DNA of 64,000 nt from Geodermatophilus sp. DF01-2. GTDB taxonomy: Bacteria > Actinomycetota > Actinomycetes > Mycobacteriales > Geodermatophilaceae. Location: positions 62,001 through 126,000 of the forward strand of contig NZ_SPQN01000001.1 in NCBI RefSeq assembly GCF_004571065.1, written 5' to 3'. The notes under the pieces were generated by a model that worked only from the letters and a program-made list of their open reading frames with translations, made no database searches and was not told the origin of the DNA. A program made the translations under genes and the position numbers. Positions 26,228 through 35,029 of the stretch are shown here, piece by piece (positions within the stretch are counted from its first letter, which is position 1; every line of letters begins with the position of its first letter).

Positions 26228-27060
26228 GCCGGTCCTCCGTGCTCCGCGGGCAGGTCTCGGACGTCGGGCCCGACGTAGGGCGCCACGTAGGACGGCGGGA
26301 GCGGCCCCTTGATCCGCCCGGCGCCCTCGGTCTCCTCCCAGGCATGGGCGAGAATCCCGACCGAGCGGGAGAGCACGAACAGCCCCCGGCCCAGCTCCGG
26401 CGGGAAGCCGAGCTCGCAGTAGATCGCCGCGGTGATCCCGTCGATGTTCACCGGGACCGCCGCGCCGGCCCGGTCGGCCAGCTGCCGCTCGAACTCGAGC
26501 AGGACGGCGAGATGCCCACCGCCGACGACGCCCTCGTCCACGGCGGCCGACAGCAGGGCCAGCAACGGGTCGCGCCGCGGATCACGCCGGTGGAACCGGT
26601 GCCCGAAGCCGGGTACGAACGCCCGCCGGGATCGGTGCTCGGCCAGCACGGCGGCGACGACGGCGCCGAGGTCCTCCCCGGCCGCCACCCGGTGCCGCAC
26701 GCCGTCGAGCACCTGCATGCACTGCTGCCCGGCGCCGCCGTGGACGTCGCCCAGCAGGTTCACGCCGGTGGCGACGGCCGAGTTCAGTCCCACCCCGCAG
26801 GTCGCCGCCATCCGCGCGGCGGCGATCGACGGTGCCTGGGGGCCGTGGTCGGCCGCGGCGACCAGCGCCGCCTCCAGCAGCCGCGCCTGCCCCGCCCCGG
26901 GGAGCTCACCGCGCAGCAGCAGCCAGGCCGTCTCCACGAAGGAGACGCGGCCGATCAGCTGTTCCACCGGGTAGCCGCGGTAACGGATGCGGTTCGGCGC
27001 CACCTCCGACACCGCCGTCCGCCACCAGTCGCCGGCGGCCGGGTCCAGGCCCGTGGTCAC
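26224..27060 (-). CDS. Citrate synthase-fold citryl-CoA lyase-like protein
   Basis: A 278-residue short citrate-synthase-superfamily protein. The catalytic residues are recognisable: HGGAGQQ (first His), PGFGHRFHRRDPR (second His) and PVNIDGITAAIYCELG (Asp), plus RSVGILAHAWEE. At about 280 residues it lacks the N-terminal part of true citrate synthases, as do stand-alone citryl-CoA lyases. It could cleave a citryl- or methylcitryl-CoA-type ester, or condense one. It overlaps a CaiB transferase gene upstream, which could provide the CoA ester. Confidence 0.82.
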   Translation of the reverse strand: MTTGLDPAAGDWWRTAVSEVAPNRIRYRGYPVEQLIGRVSFVETAWLLLRGELPGAGQARLLEAALVAAADHGPQAPSIAAARMAATCGVGLNSAVATGVNLLGDVHGGAGQQCMQVLDGVRHRVAAGEDLGAVVAAVLAEHRSRRAFVPGFGHRFHRRDPRRDPLLALLSAAVDEGVVGGGHLAVLLEFERQLADRAGAAVPVNIDGITAAIYCELGFPPELGRGLFVLSRSVGILAHAWEETEGAGRIKGPLPPSYVAPYVGPDVRDLPAEHGGPA

Positions 27061-28256
27061 AGCGCCCCCTCGCGGTAGAGCTCGTCGATGGTCTCGTCGT
27101 CGTAGCCGAGTTCGCCCAGCACGGCACGGGTGTGCTCGCCCAGCAGGGGCGGTGGCTCGGTGGGGCCGACGGCAGCGCCGTCGACGTGCACGCTGCTGCC
27201 CAGGACCCGGACGCGCTCGTCCGCGACCTCCACCTCGTGCAGCAGGTGCCGCGCGCGGATCTGCGGCAGGTCCATGGCCTCGGGCACGGTCAGCACGGCG
27301 GCGGCGGGAACGCCCGTGCCGGCCAGCGCGTCCACCCACTCGTCGACCCCGCGCTGCACCAGCGTCTCCTCCAGGGCAGCGCGCAGCTCCTCCCGGTGGC
27401 GCTTGCGGTCCTCCCGCAGGGCGAAGCGGGGGTCGGTGAGCAGCTCCTCCCGGCCGAGGACCCGCGCCAGCGCCTCGAACTGCTCCTGCTTGTTGGCCGC
27501 GATGTTGAGCAGCCCGTCGGCGGTGCGGAAGGTGCCCGAGGGCGCCGCGGTCTTGTTCTCGTTGCCCATGGGCACCGGGTGCTGGCCGGCGATCACGTAG
27601 TCCGACACCACCCAGCCCATGGCGGCCAGCGCGCTCTCGAGCATGGAGACGTCCAGGAAGCTCCCCTCACCGGTGCGCTGCGCCCGCACCAGGGCCGAGC
27701 CGACGGCGAACGCGGCCGCGAAGCCGCCGAGGGTGTCGCAGACCGGGAACCCGGTCCGCAGCGGGGCGGTCCCGGGCGTGCCGGTCGTGCTCATGACGCC
27801 CGAGAGCCCCTGCACGATCTGGTCGTAGGCCGGCAGGTCGCGCATCGGGCCGGTCTGCCCGAACCCCGAGACGGCGCAGTAGACCAGCCGGGGCTGCAGG
27901 GTGCGGAGCCGCTCCCATCCGAACCCCAGCCGCTCCATCACCCCGGGCCGGAAGTTCTCCAGCACCACGTCCGCCGAGGCGACCAGCCGGCGGAAGACCT
28001 CCTGTCCCCGGGGGTGCTTGAGGTCGATCGTCACCGACCGCTTCGCCGCGTTCTGCGCGAGGAAGGAGACCCCGAGGCCGCGGGCGGACAGCGCGGGGTC
28101 GGCACCCAGGTTGCGGGCCAGGTCGCCGCTGCCGGGCACCTCGACCTTGATCACCTCGGCCCCCATGAGGCCCAGCTGGTAGCCGGCGAAGGGGCCGGCC
28201 AGGACGTTGGTCAGGTCGAGCACCCGGATCCCGGCCAGCAGGTCGGCGGTCGTCAT
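27057..28256 (-). CDS. CaiB/BaiF family CoA transferase (copy 3)
   Basis: A 399-residue class III CoA transferase: GIRVLDLTNVLAGPFAGYQLGLMGAEVIKVE, NAAKRSVTIDLKHPRGQ, SGFGQTGPMRDLPAYDQIVQGLSG, FPVCDTLGGFAAAFAVGSAL (Asp region) and LLGEHTRAVLGELGYDDETI. It sits between the thioesterase-like gene and the citryl-CoA-lyase-like gene with four-base overlaps on both sides, so the products probably act in sequence. Confidence 0.9.
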   Translation of the reverse strand: MTTADLLAGIRVLDLTNVLAGPFAGYQLGLMGAEVIKVEVPGSGDLARNLGADPALSARGLGVSFLAQNAAKRSVTIDLKHPRGQEVFRRLVASADVVLENFRPGVMERLGFGWERLRTLQPRLVYCAVSGFGQTGPMRDLPAYDQIVQGLSGVMSTTGTPGTAPLRTGFPVCDTLGGFAAAFAVGSALVRAQRTGEGSFLDVSMLESALAAMGWVVSDYVIAGQHPVPMGNENKTAAPSGTFRTADGLLNIAANKQEQFEALARVLGREELLTDPRFALREDRKRHREELRAALEETLVQRGVDEWVDALAGTGVPAAAVLTVPEAMDLPQIRARHLLHEVEVADERVRVLGSSVHVDGAAVGPTEPPPLLGEHTRAVLGELGYDDETIDELYREGAL

Positions 28257-29245
28257 CCTGCCGACTCGTCCGGCAGGCGGTGGAACGCGAACTGCCCGGT
28301 GGCCACCAGGCGATCCGCCACGAACAGCCGCGATTCGGCGAAGCTGGTCCGCCGCCCGTGCCGCAGCGCGCGCGACTCGACCACGAGCACATCGCCGTCC
28401 GCGGGGGCGAGGAAGGACAGCTGCCCGTCGGCCAGCGACATCCCGTCGGCCACGACCCGACCGGCACCGAGCGCGGCCGCGCCGTACAGCGCGCCGCCCT
28501 GCACCTGCCCGCCGCGATTGGCGTGCGCCGGCCCGACCGGGATCTCGCCGCGGACGACGTCCGTCCCGGTCCCGGTCCACGTGCCGGCCAGGAGCTCGTC
28601 CACGACCGAGGTCCCGGCCGCGGCCGCCCGCCGGGCGGCCGCCACGCACGCCGCCACCGCGGCCCGCTCGGCGGTGGTCAGCTCACCCTCGGGAACCGGG
28701 GGGACCGGCACGTCGTCGGGCAGCTCCCAGGGCACCGGCCCCAGCGTCCTGCCGGGCGGGGTGGGCACGGCGACGAACCAGGCCTCCACGGCCGCCACGA
28801 CGGTCCCGCGCGGATCGCGCAGCTCGCAGCGGGCGAAGCCGCGCTCCTCGTCGCGCTCGACCCGGACGGCGGTGCCCTCGGTGGTCAGCGGCCCGGCCAT
28901 CACCGGCTCCAGGTGGTGCACCGCCATGGTGATCGTGCCCAGGCGGCGCTGCGGGCCGAGCACGGCCCGGATCGACGCGCTCATCGTCAGGTCGGCCACG
29001 GTGGCGACGGCGACCGGCGAGATCCGGCCGCCCGCCCCGTCCCCGGGCTCGGGCGCCAGGTGCAGGCGGGTGGCGTCCCCCGAGCGGGGCAGCCCCGTGA
29101 TGCCGACGACGTTGCCGAAGAAGTGCGGGCCCACGGCCCGGGTGCGGGCCACCGACTCCATGGCACGGGCCCGGACCGCGCCCACCCGGTCGTCCGGGTC
29201 CGGTGCTCCCGACGCGCCGCCGGCCACCGACAGCGAGGCCGTCAC
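28253..29245 (-). CDS. Double-hotdog acyl-CoA thioesterase-like protein (copy 2)
   Basis: A 330-residue paralog of 9316-10326 with the same two-half layout. SVARTRAVGPHFFGNVVGITG, VADLTMSASIRAVLG, RRLGTITMAVHHLEPVM and NRGGQVQGGALYGAA align with SAIAAVARTRAQGMHFYGQILG, VADLAMGSAVRAVVG, RRLGTVTMALHHLAPVV and NRVGHVQGGALYGIG in the other copy. The likely role is acyl-CoA hydrolysis or binding. GTGA/ATGA overlaps link it to the LLM and CaiB genes. Confidence 0.77.
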   Translation of the reverse strand: MTASLSVAGGASGAPDPDDRVGAVRARAMESVARTRAVGPHFFGNVVGITGLPRSGDATRLHLAPEPGDGAGGRISPVAVATVADLTMSASIRAVLGPQRRLGTITMAVHHLEPVMAGPLTTEGTAVRVERDEERGFARCELRDPRGTVVAAVEAWFVAVPTPPGRTLGPVPWELPDDVPVPPVPEGELTTAERAAVAACVAAARRAAAAGTSVVDELLAGTWTGTGTDVVRGEIPVGPAHANRGGQVQGGALYGAAALGAGRVVADGMSLADGQLSFLAPADGDVLVVESRALRHGRRTSFAESRLFVADRLVATGQFAFHRLPDESAG

Positions 29246-30261
29246 GCCGCCGGGTCCGTCCGGAACCGGGGGGCCACCTCGCGGGCGAACAGCCGCATGC
29301 CGGTCAACGCCGTCTCCAGCGGCATCCCGGGCCAGTTCGTCCGCAGGTGCATCCGGTCGACGCCGATCTCCTGGTAACGGGCGATCTCGCGGGCGACGTC
29401 GTCCGGGTCGCCGATGATGAACCGGTCGCCGGCCAGCTCCTCGAGCGGAATCTGGAAGCTCTCGTCGCCCGGCAACGCCTTGTCCTGGCCCCAGCTGCCG
29501 TAGGCGGCGTACTTCTGCCCCAGGTACGGGAAGGCGAGCCGGACCGCTTCCTCCCGGGTCTCGGCGCAGAAGACCTCGCGGCTGATCGGGAAGGTCAGCT
29601 TCCCCTCGTGCCCGGCCTCGTGCCAGGCGTCCTCGTACAGCTGCACCTGCCGCGCGACGGTCTCGTGCGTCGCGTGCGGGTTGATGTTCCACTTCAGCCC
29701 CCACCGGGCAGCCCGCTGGACGGCTGCGTCCGCGTTGGCCGCGATCCAGATCGGCGGGTGCGGTCGCTGGACGGGGCGGAGGGTGACCGTCTGCCGGTCG
29801 AGGGAGAAGTCCAGGCCCTCGGCGGTGACCTCCTCCTGGGTCCACAGCGCGATCAGCGTCTCCACGAGCTCCCGCTGGCGGCGCACCCGGGTCTTCTGGT
29901 CGACCCCGAAGGCGGCGTACTCCTCGTCCCGGTAGCCCAGGGCCAGGCACATCCCGACCCGCCCACCGGACAGGACGTCGAGGCTCGCCCACGTCTCGGC
30001 CAGCTCGACCGGCTTCTGCAGCGGCGCGACGAGCGTGCTGAACATGTGCATCGAGCCGGTCTCGGGGATCAGCCGGGCCAGCAGCGGCACCGGCTGGAAC
30101 TGCTGGAACGGTGCGGTCAGGTAGTGCTGACCCATCGTGAAGTGGTCGTAGCCGGCATCGCGGACGGCGTGCACCCAGTCCAGGAGCTCCGCGAACCGCT
30201 CCTGCATGTCCTGGTCCCGGGGCTGCTGGGCCAGGCCCAGCAGGTTGACGCCGAAGTACAT
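29242..30261 (-). CDS. LLM-class flavin-dependent oxidoreductase
   Basis: A 339-residue luciferase-family protein closest in look to true flavin monooxygenase LLMs. It has MYFGVNLLGLAQQP, YDHFTMGQHYLTAPFQQFQPVPLLARL, LSGGRVGMCLALGYRDEEYAAFG, LRPVQRPHPPIWIAANADAAVQRAAR and RMHLRTNWPGM. It may hydroxylate, oxygenate or dehydrogenate an intermediate. It lies third-from-last in distance from the CaiB-led promoter at 33 kb, between SDR and thioesterase genes. Confidence 0.84.
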   Translation of the reverse strand: MYFGVNLLGLAQQPRDQDMQERFAELLDWVHAVRDAGYDHFTMGQHYLTAPFQQFQPVPLLARLIPETGSMHMFSTLVAPLQKPVELAETWASLDVLSGGRVGMCLALGYRDEEYAAFGVDQKTRVRRQRELVETLIALWTQEEVTAEGLDFSLDRQTVTLRPVQRPHPPIWIAANADAAVQRAARWGLKWNINPHATHETVARQVQLYEDAWHEAGHEGKLTFPISREVFCAETREEAVRLAFPYLGQKYAAYGSWGQDKALPGDESFQIPLEELAGDRFIIGDPDDVAREIARYQEIGVDRMHLRTNWPGMPLETALTGMRLFAREVAPRFRTDPAA

Positions 30262-30298
30262 CCGCGTGCTCCTTCGAGGATGGGTGCTGCCGGTGGGG

Positions 30299-31033
30299 TC
30301 AGATGCCCCAGGCCATGCCGCCGTCGACGCCGACGGTCTGGCCGGTGATGTAGGTGTTGGCCGGCGAGCCGAGGAGCAGCGTCACCGGGACGATCTCCTC
30401 GGGGCCCGCGAAGCGGCCGAGCGGGATGTGCGCCGCGGCGAACTCCGCGCGGGCCTCCTCGCTCGGGAAGTTCCGGTCGAGCTGGCGGCTGCGGATCCGC
30501 CCCGGTGCGACGCAGTTCACCAGGACGCCGTCGGTGGCCAGCTCCCGGCTGAGCGTCTTGCCCAGCGCGGCCAGGCCGGCCTTGCCGACGTTGGACACCG
30601 CGTGCCCGCCGCGCGGTTCGCTCGCCGAGAGGGCGCTGAGCAGGACGACCCGGCCGCCGGACGTCCTGAGCAGCGGCGCCGTCGCCCGCACCAGCCGGAT
30701 CGCGCTGCGCAGGTTGACCTCCAGCCCGGCGTCCCAGACCTCGTCCGGGAGTTCGTCGACCCGGCCCTTCACCGCGCCGCCGGCCGCGGCGACCAGCGTG
30801 TCCAGCCCGCCGAGGGTCTCCCGGGCGGCGGCGGCCAGGGTCTCCCCGGCCTCCGGAGCGCCGAGGTCGGCGAGGACGCGACCGGCGACGCCGTCCGGTA
30901 CCGGGTACTCGTCGGTGCGGGAGGCCGCGAGCACGCGGGCGCCCTCCGCCACGAAGCCGGCCGCGATCGCCGCGCCCAGCCCGCCGCTGGCGCCGGTGAC
31001 GAGCACACGTCGGCCCTGGAGCTCGAGATCCAC
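30299..31033 (-). CDS. SDR family protein lacking the catalytic tyrosine
   Basis: A 244-residue SDR-fold protein. The cofactor loop VLVTGASGGLGAAIA, the VAAAGGAVKG strand, LLSALSASEPRGG (catalytic Ser region) and the YITGQTVGVDGG terminus are normal. The active-site YxxxK is replaced by SNVGK (HAVSNVGKAGLAAL), so the Tyr is Ser while the Lys remains. It may be a non-redox binding or scaffold protein or use an altered mechanism. It is separated from the enoyl-CoA hydratase gene by only four bases. Confidence 0.85.
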   Translation of the reverse strand: MDLELQGRRVLVTGASGGLGAAIAAGFVAEGARVLAASRTDEYPVPDGVAGRVLADLGAPEAGETLAAAARETLGGLDTLVAAAGGAVKGRVDELPDEVWDAGLEVNLRSAIRLVRATAPLLRTSGGRVVLLSALSASEPRGGHAVSNVGKAGLAALGKTLSRELATDGVLVNCVAPGRIRSRQLDRNFPSEEARAEFAAAHIPLGRFAGPEEIVPVTLLLGSPANTYITGQTVGVDGGMAWGI

Positions 31034-31037
31034 GGGT

Positions 31038-31823
31038 CTACCACCGTTCGAAGGCCGGCCGACGGCGGTCGAAGAACGCGTCGAGGGCCTCGTGGTGGTC
31101 GCGGGTCGCGAGCATCTCGAGGAACTTCTCGCGCTGCACCGCGCTCGCCTCCTCGGTGGTCAGGTCGAAGGCCCGGTTGGCGCAGGCCTTCGTGAGCTCC
31201 ACGCTCAGCGGTGCCCGCGACGCGATCCGTTCGGCCAGCGCGATCGCGGCGGGGAGCAGGTCGCCGAGCTCGTGGACGGCGGTCACCAGCCCCCAGCGCT
31301 CGGCAGTGGCCGCGTCGCAGGGAGCGCCGGTCAGCAGCATCTGTTTGGCGGGGCCGAGGCCGATGGTGCGCGGCAGCCGGTACCAGCTCAGGATGAGCCC
31401 CACGTTCACGCCCGCCGCGACGAAGCTGGCGGTGGTCGCGGCCAGCCGGACGTCGCAGCCCAGGGCGAACTCCAGCCCGCCCCCGGCCACGGGACCGTTG
31501 ACGGCCGCGATCACCGGCACCCGGGACTCCTCCACCCGGCGCATCGCGGCGCTCAGGCTCTCCGGATGGTTGACGTAGGCCTCGTTGTCCTCGGGGGTCT
31601 TCAGCGACTGCTGCAGGCGCAGGTCCCCTCCGGCCAGGAACGCCGTCCCGGCGCCGGTGATCACCACGCAGCGCACGTCGAGGTCGGCGTCCAGCGGTTC
31701 GAACGCCGCGAAGAAGGCTGCACCGACATCCCGCGTGAACGCGTTGCGCGGCGGGCTGTCGACGGTGAGCACGGCGACGCCCGGCGACGGTCGGTCGACA
31801 CGGACCAGGGGTCGGTCGTTCAC
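31038..31823 (-). CDS. Enoyl-CoA hydratase/isomerase family protein (copy 2)
   Basis: A 261-residue crotonase-fold protein: VDSPPRNAFTRDVGAAF, GAGTAFLAGGDLRL, VIAAVNGPVAGGGLEFALGCDVRLAA (oxyanion hole), FVAAGVNVGLILSWYRLPRTIG and ALDAFFDRRRPAF. GTG overlaps the CaiB stop upstream. The two hydratase glutamates are not clearly present (ASFVAAGVNVGL), so another crotonase activity is possible. Confidence 0.87.
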   Translation of the reverse strand: MNDRPLVRVDRPSPGVAVLTVDSPPRNAFTRDVGAAFFAAFEPLDADLDVRCVVITGAGTAFLAGGDLRLQQSLKTPEDNEAYVNHPESLSAAMRRVEESRVPVIAAVNGPVAGGGLEFALGCDVRLAATTASFVAAGVNVGLILSWYRLPRTIGLGPAKQMLLTGAPCDAATAERWGLVTAVHELGDLLPAAIALAERIASRAPLSVELTKACANRAFDLTTEEASAVQREKFLEMLATRDHHEALDAFFDRRRPAFERW

Positions 31824-33031
31824 AGGTTCTCCTCCGTCGCGCGGACGCTGCCCCGGGTGAGCAGCCGGTCGATACGTGCCCGGTCGTAGCCGAGCTCGCC
31901 GAGCAGCTCGACGGTGTGCTCGCCCTGCAGCGGGGCGGGGCGGCGCAGGCTGCCCGGCGTCGCGCTGAGCTTGGCCGGGATGCCGAGGGTGTGGACACGC
32001 CCCTCGACGGGGTGGTCGAGCTCCTGCACCATGCCCCTGGCCAGCGTGTGCGGATCGGACAGCGACTCCCGGTAGTCGAGGATCGGCCCCGCCGGCACGT
32101 TGGCCGCCAGGAGCGTGTCGACCCAGTCGGCCACCGTGCGGCCGGCCAGCGCGGCCTCCAGCTCGGGCACCAGCTGGTCGAGGTTGCGCAGCCGGTCGGC
32201 GTTGGTCGCGAACCGGGGGTCGTCCTCGAGGTCGGCCCGGTCGAGCACCTCGCACAGGTTGTGCCAGAAGTGCGGCTTGTTGGCCGCGACGACCAGGTGC
32301 CCGTCGGCGGCCCGCAGCGCCTGGTACGGCGCCGAGCCCCGGTGCGCCGACCCGAGCGGGCCGGGCACCTCGCCCGTCGTCCACACCTGGGCGCTCTCCC
32401 AGACCGACATCGACATCGCCGCGTCGAACAGCGAGGTGTCGATGTACTGCCCCTCGCCGGTGCGCACCCGGGCGAGCAGTGCCGTGAGGATCGCGTTGGC
32501 CCCGATCAGGCCGGCGGCCAGGTCGGCGACCGGGAGACCGGCCTTCATCGGGGGCCCATCGGACGCTCCGGTGACGCTCATGATCCCCGACATCCCCTGG
32601 GCGATGATGTCGTAGCCCGGGCGCTGCGCGTACGGCCCGGTCTGCCCGAAGCCGGAGATGCTGGCGTAGACCAGGCGCGGGTTGACCGCGCGCAGGGCGG
32701 CGTAGTCGATGCCCAACCGGGCCATCACGCCGGGCCGGTAGTTCTCGACGAACACGTCGGCGGTGGCCACCAGGTCGACCAGCGCCCGGCGGCCGTCGTC
32801 GTCCTTGAGGTCGACGGTGAAGCTGCGTTTGTTCCGGTTCAGCGCCAGGAATGCGGCCCCGTCGTCGCCGCTCATGGCGAAACCGAACCTGCGCGACGTG
32901 CGGTCCGGGCCCTCCACCTTGATGACGTCGGCGCCCATGTCGGCGAGCGTCATCGTGCAGTACGGCCCTGCCAGGACCTGGGTCATATCCAGGACGCGGA
33001 AGCCGTCGAGCGGCCCGTCGGTCACCGGCAC
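31820..33031 (-). CDS. CaiB/BaiF family CoA transferase (copy 4), first gene of the 25-33 kb operon
   Basis: A 403-residue class III CoA transferase: GFRVLDMTQVLAGPYCTMTLADMGADVIKVEGP, NRNKRSFTVDLKDDDG, NYRPGVMARLGIDYAALRA, SGFGQTGPYAQRPGYDIIAQGMSG, LPVADLAAGLIGANAIL (Asp region) and LQGEHTVELLGELGYDRARID. The GTG start has AAGGAGGTG just upstream. It heads an eight-gene run ending at 25145, and the motif at 33075 lies 44 bp upstream of it. Confidence 0.9.
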   Translation of the reverse strand: MPVTDGPLDGFRVLDMTQVLAGPYCTMTLADMGADVIKVEGPDRTSRRFGFAMSGDDGAAFLALNRNKRSFTVDLKDDDGRRALVDLVATADVFVENYRPGVMARLGIDYAALRAVNPRLVYASISGFGQTGPYAQRPGYDIIAQGMSGIMSVTGASDGPPMKAGLPVADLAAGLIGANAILTALLARVRTGEGQYIDTSLFDAAMSMSVWESAQVWTTGEVPGPLGSAHRGSAPYQALRAADGHLVVAANKPHFWHNLCEVLDRADLEDDPRFATNADRLRNLDQLVPELEAALAGRTVADWVDTLLAANVPAGPILDYRESLSDPHTLARGMVQELDHPVEGRVHTLGIPAKLSATPGSLRRPAPLQGEHTVELLGELGYDRARIDRLLTRGSVRATEENL

Positions 33032-33074
33032 CGCACCTCCTTCGCTCCGTTGGTGGTGATCCGTACCATAGTCG

Positions 33075-33086
33075 ACATCCTGTAGG
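33075..33086 (+). promoter_or_regulatory. Shared 12-mer motif (ACATCCTGTAGG) in the CaiB/CMD divergent gap
   Basis: Located between the CaiB start (33031, -) and the carboxymuconolactone-decarboxylase-like start (33106, +). It differs by one base from the copy at 24014. It is a candidate operator for the two divergent units. Confidence 0.5.
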
Positions 33087-33105
33087 AAACTTGTGAGGAG
33101 CTGCC

Positions 33106-33618
33106 ATGGCCCGCCTGCCCGACGTCGACCCCGCCGGCGAGGTGGCCGAGCGGGTCCGTGCGCGCCGCGGCGGCTCGCTCACGCCGCTGGACCGGATGCT
33201 GCTGCACAGCGAGCCGCTCGCCGACGGCTGGAACACCCTGCTGGGCGCCGTCCGCTCGCGGTTCGAGCTGGCCGCCGACCTGCGCGAGTTGGCCATCTGC
33301 CGGATCGCCGCCCTCAACGACGCCGACTACGAGTGGCGCGCCCACGCACCGCTGCTGGTCCGTGCCGGCTTCCCGGAGGAGCGGCTGGAACTCCTGCGCG
33401 CGGACCGCGACGTCGCCGGGCTGCGCGCCGAGCACGCGACCGTCGTGGCCTACACCGACGCGGTGACCCAGGACGTCCGGGTGCCCGCCGAGCTGTTCGC
33501 CGACGTGCGGGAGCTGCTCGGCGAGCGGGGCACCGTCGAGCTCACCGCCACGATCGCCGCCTACAACATGGTGTCGCGGTTCCTCGTCGCCCTGGAGATC
33601 GGCGAGAACGAGCCCTGA
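33106..33618 (+). CDS. Carboxymuconolactone decarboxylase (AhpD-like) family protein
   Basis: A 170-residue CMD-fold protein: LTPLDRMLLHSEPLADGWNTLLGAVRSRFEL, LRELAICRIAALNDADYEWRAHAPLLVRAG, and VELTATIAAYNMVSRFLVALEI. The EWRAH motif is typical, and only a single Cys appears in the helix where AhpD has CxxC. So it is more likely a decarboxylase/lactonase-like or unknown catabolic CMD protein than a peroxidase partner. GGAG lies upstream of the ATG. It is the only rightward gene between 25.1 and 41.7 kb. Confidence 0.85.
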   Translation: MARLPDVDPAGEVAERVRARRGGSLTPLDRMLLHSEPLADGWNTLLGAVRSRFELAADLRELAICRIAALNDADYEWRAHAPLLVRAGFPEERLELLRADRDVAGLRAEHATVVAYTDAVTQDVRVPAELFADVRELLGERGTVELTATIAAYNMVSRFLVALEIGENEP

Positions 33619-33632
33619 CCCCAGGCCCCCCG

Positions 33633-33648
33633 GGTGCCGACCGGCACC
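33633..33648 (+). terminator. Hairpin after the CMD gene (GGTGCC-GACC-GGCACC)
   Basis: A perfect 6-bp stem with a 4-nt loop starts 15 bp after the CMD stop codon. No T-tract follows. It is nested in the left arm of the 60-bp inverted repeat and may act as a terminator for the CMD transcript. Confidence 0.4.
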
Positions 33649-33694
33649 TGCGCACTCGCCGAACCTCGGCGGCATTCCCTCAGCTGGGCGGCGC
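33635..33694 (+). repeat. 60-bp inverted repeat, left arm (pairs with 35139-35198)
   Basis: This arm matches the reverse complement of 35139-35198 at 57 of 60 positions. It covers the last five codons and stop of the PcaB/PurB-type lyase gene and the gap to the CMD gene. Together the arms enclose that whole gene (about 1.45 kb). Confidence 0.85.
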
Positions 33695-35029
33695 GCCGGC
33701 GACGGCCCGCGCCATCTGCGCCGCCAGCCCGGTGTAGCGCAGCGGGTCCAGGTGTTCCTCGATCGCGTCCTCGCCGAGAACGGAGGAGACAGTGGCGTCG
33801 GCCTTGAGCGCGTCCGCGAACGGGGTTCCCGTCTCCGCGCAGCCCATCGCGATCTCGTAGACGAGGTCGTGGGCCCTGTGGCGCCCCACCACCTCGGCCA
33901 GCTTGAGCATGATCGACTCGGCCATGATCAGCCCCCCGGTGAGCCCGATGTTCTGGCGCATCCGGTCGCCGTTGACGACGAGCTGGCCCAGCACCTTGCG
34001 GCTGTCGGCGGCGATACCACCCATGAGCATGAACATCTCCGGCAGGAACTCCCACTCGGTCTGCCACAGGGCCTTGTCGCGCTCGTGCTCCTGCATCATC
34101 GCGTCGTACCCGAGCTGGGCCTGCGCCTTGAGGATCATCGCCTTGGCGACGATCGACTCGCTGATCGCGGGGTTGCGCTTCTGGGGCATGGTGCTGGAGC
34201 CGACCTTGCCCTCGGTGAAGGCCTCCTCCAGCTCGCCGAACTCGGTCTTCTGGAGCTGGTAGATCTCACGGCCGATACGGCCCAGGGTGGTGCCGGCCAT
34301 CGCCAGCCAGCCGGCCATCTCGGCCACCCGGTCACGCGAGGAGTGCCAGCAGATCTCGGGCACCGCGAGCCCGAGGTCGTCGAGCGCCCTGGCCTGGACC
34401 TCCAGACCCACCTCACCCACGAACGCCATCGTCCCGACGGCGCCGTTGAGGTTGCCCACGAGGACCCGTGGCCGCAGCTCGGCGAGCCGCTGGCGATGGC
34501 GGTCCACCTCGGCGAGCCAGGTGGCGGCCTTGTAGCCGAAGGTGATCGGCAGCGCGTGCTGACCGTGGGTACGCCCGGGCATGACGGTCTCGGCGTGCTC
34601 CTCGGCGAGCCGCCGCAGCTGCTCGCGGACGGCGGCGAGATCCTCGGCGAGGATCTCGAGCGCGCGCCTCGTCCGCAGCGCCGCGCCGGTGTCGACGATG
34701 TCCTGGGTGGTCGCGCCCCAGTGCAGGTAGCCGCGGTGCTCCTCGGAGCAGAGTTCCTGGTAGCGCCGCAGGAACGGCATCAGCGTGTGCGACGTCGCCT
34801 CGATCCCCTCCCCGAGCGCCGCGAGGTCGAAGTCGTCGACGACACCTCGCTCGGTGATGTCCTCGGCGGCCTCGCGCGGCACCAGGCCGAGGTCCGCCTG
34901 GGCGCGGGCGAGCGCGCTCTCGACGTCGATCCACGACTGCACGACACCGCGCGACGAGAACACCTCACGCATCTGCGGGGTGGAGTAGCTGTTGCCGAAC
35001 AGATCGGAGTCGATGACGTGGCCTGCCAT
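33680..35029 (-). CDS. Aspartase/fumarase superfamily lyase (adenylosuccinate lyase / 3-carboxymuconate cycloisomerase type)
   Basis: A 449-residue lyase-1 superfamily protein. It has the signature GSSTMPQKRNPAISE near residue 278, the HWGATTQDIVDT segment, and PGRTHGQHALPITFGYK with the catalytic His region. The C-terminal helix MGCAETGTPFADAL is PurB/PcaB-like. The N-terminus SDLFGNSYSTPQMREVFSSRGVVQSWIDVE resembles PcaB and related catabolic lyases. In this setting, elimination or cycloisomerisation of a dicarboxylic acid is more likely than purine synthesis. It is bracketed by 60-bp inverted repeats. Confidence 0.85.
   Translation of the reverse strand: MAGHVIDSDLFGNSYSTPQMREVFSSRGVVQSWIDVESALARAQADLGLVPREAAEDITERGVVDDFDLAALGEGIEATSHTLMPFLRRYQELCSEEHRGYLHWGATTQDIVDTGAALRTRRALEILAEDLAAVREQLRRLAEEHAETVMPGRTHGQHALPITFGYKAATWLAEVDRHRQRLAELRPRVLVGNLNGAVGTMAFVGEVGLEVQARALDDLGLAVPEICWHSSRDRVAEMAGWLAMAGTTLGRIGREIYQLQKTEFGELEEAFTEGKVGSSTMPQKRNPAISESIVAKAMILKAQAQLGYDAMMQEHERDKALWQTEWEFLPEMFMLMGGIAADSRKVLGQLVVNGDRMRQNIGLTGGLIMAESIMLKLAEVVGRHRAHDLVYEIAMGCAETGTPFADALKADATVSSVLGEDAIEEHLDPLRYTGLAAQMARAVAGAPPS

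Noticed and set aside
33680-35029. Lyase gene as housekeeping purB
   Set aside because: The signature is shared across the superfamily, but the N-terminus and catabolic neighbourhood favour a PcaB-like or other catabolic role. purB cannot be formally excluded.
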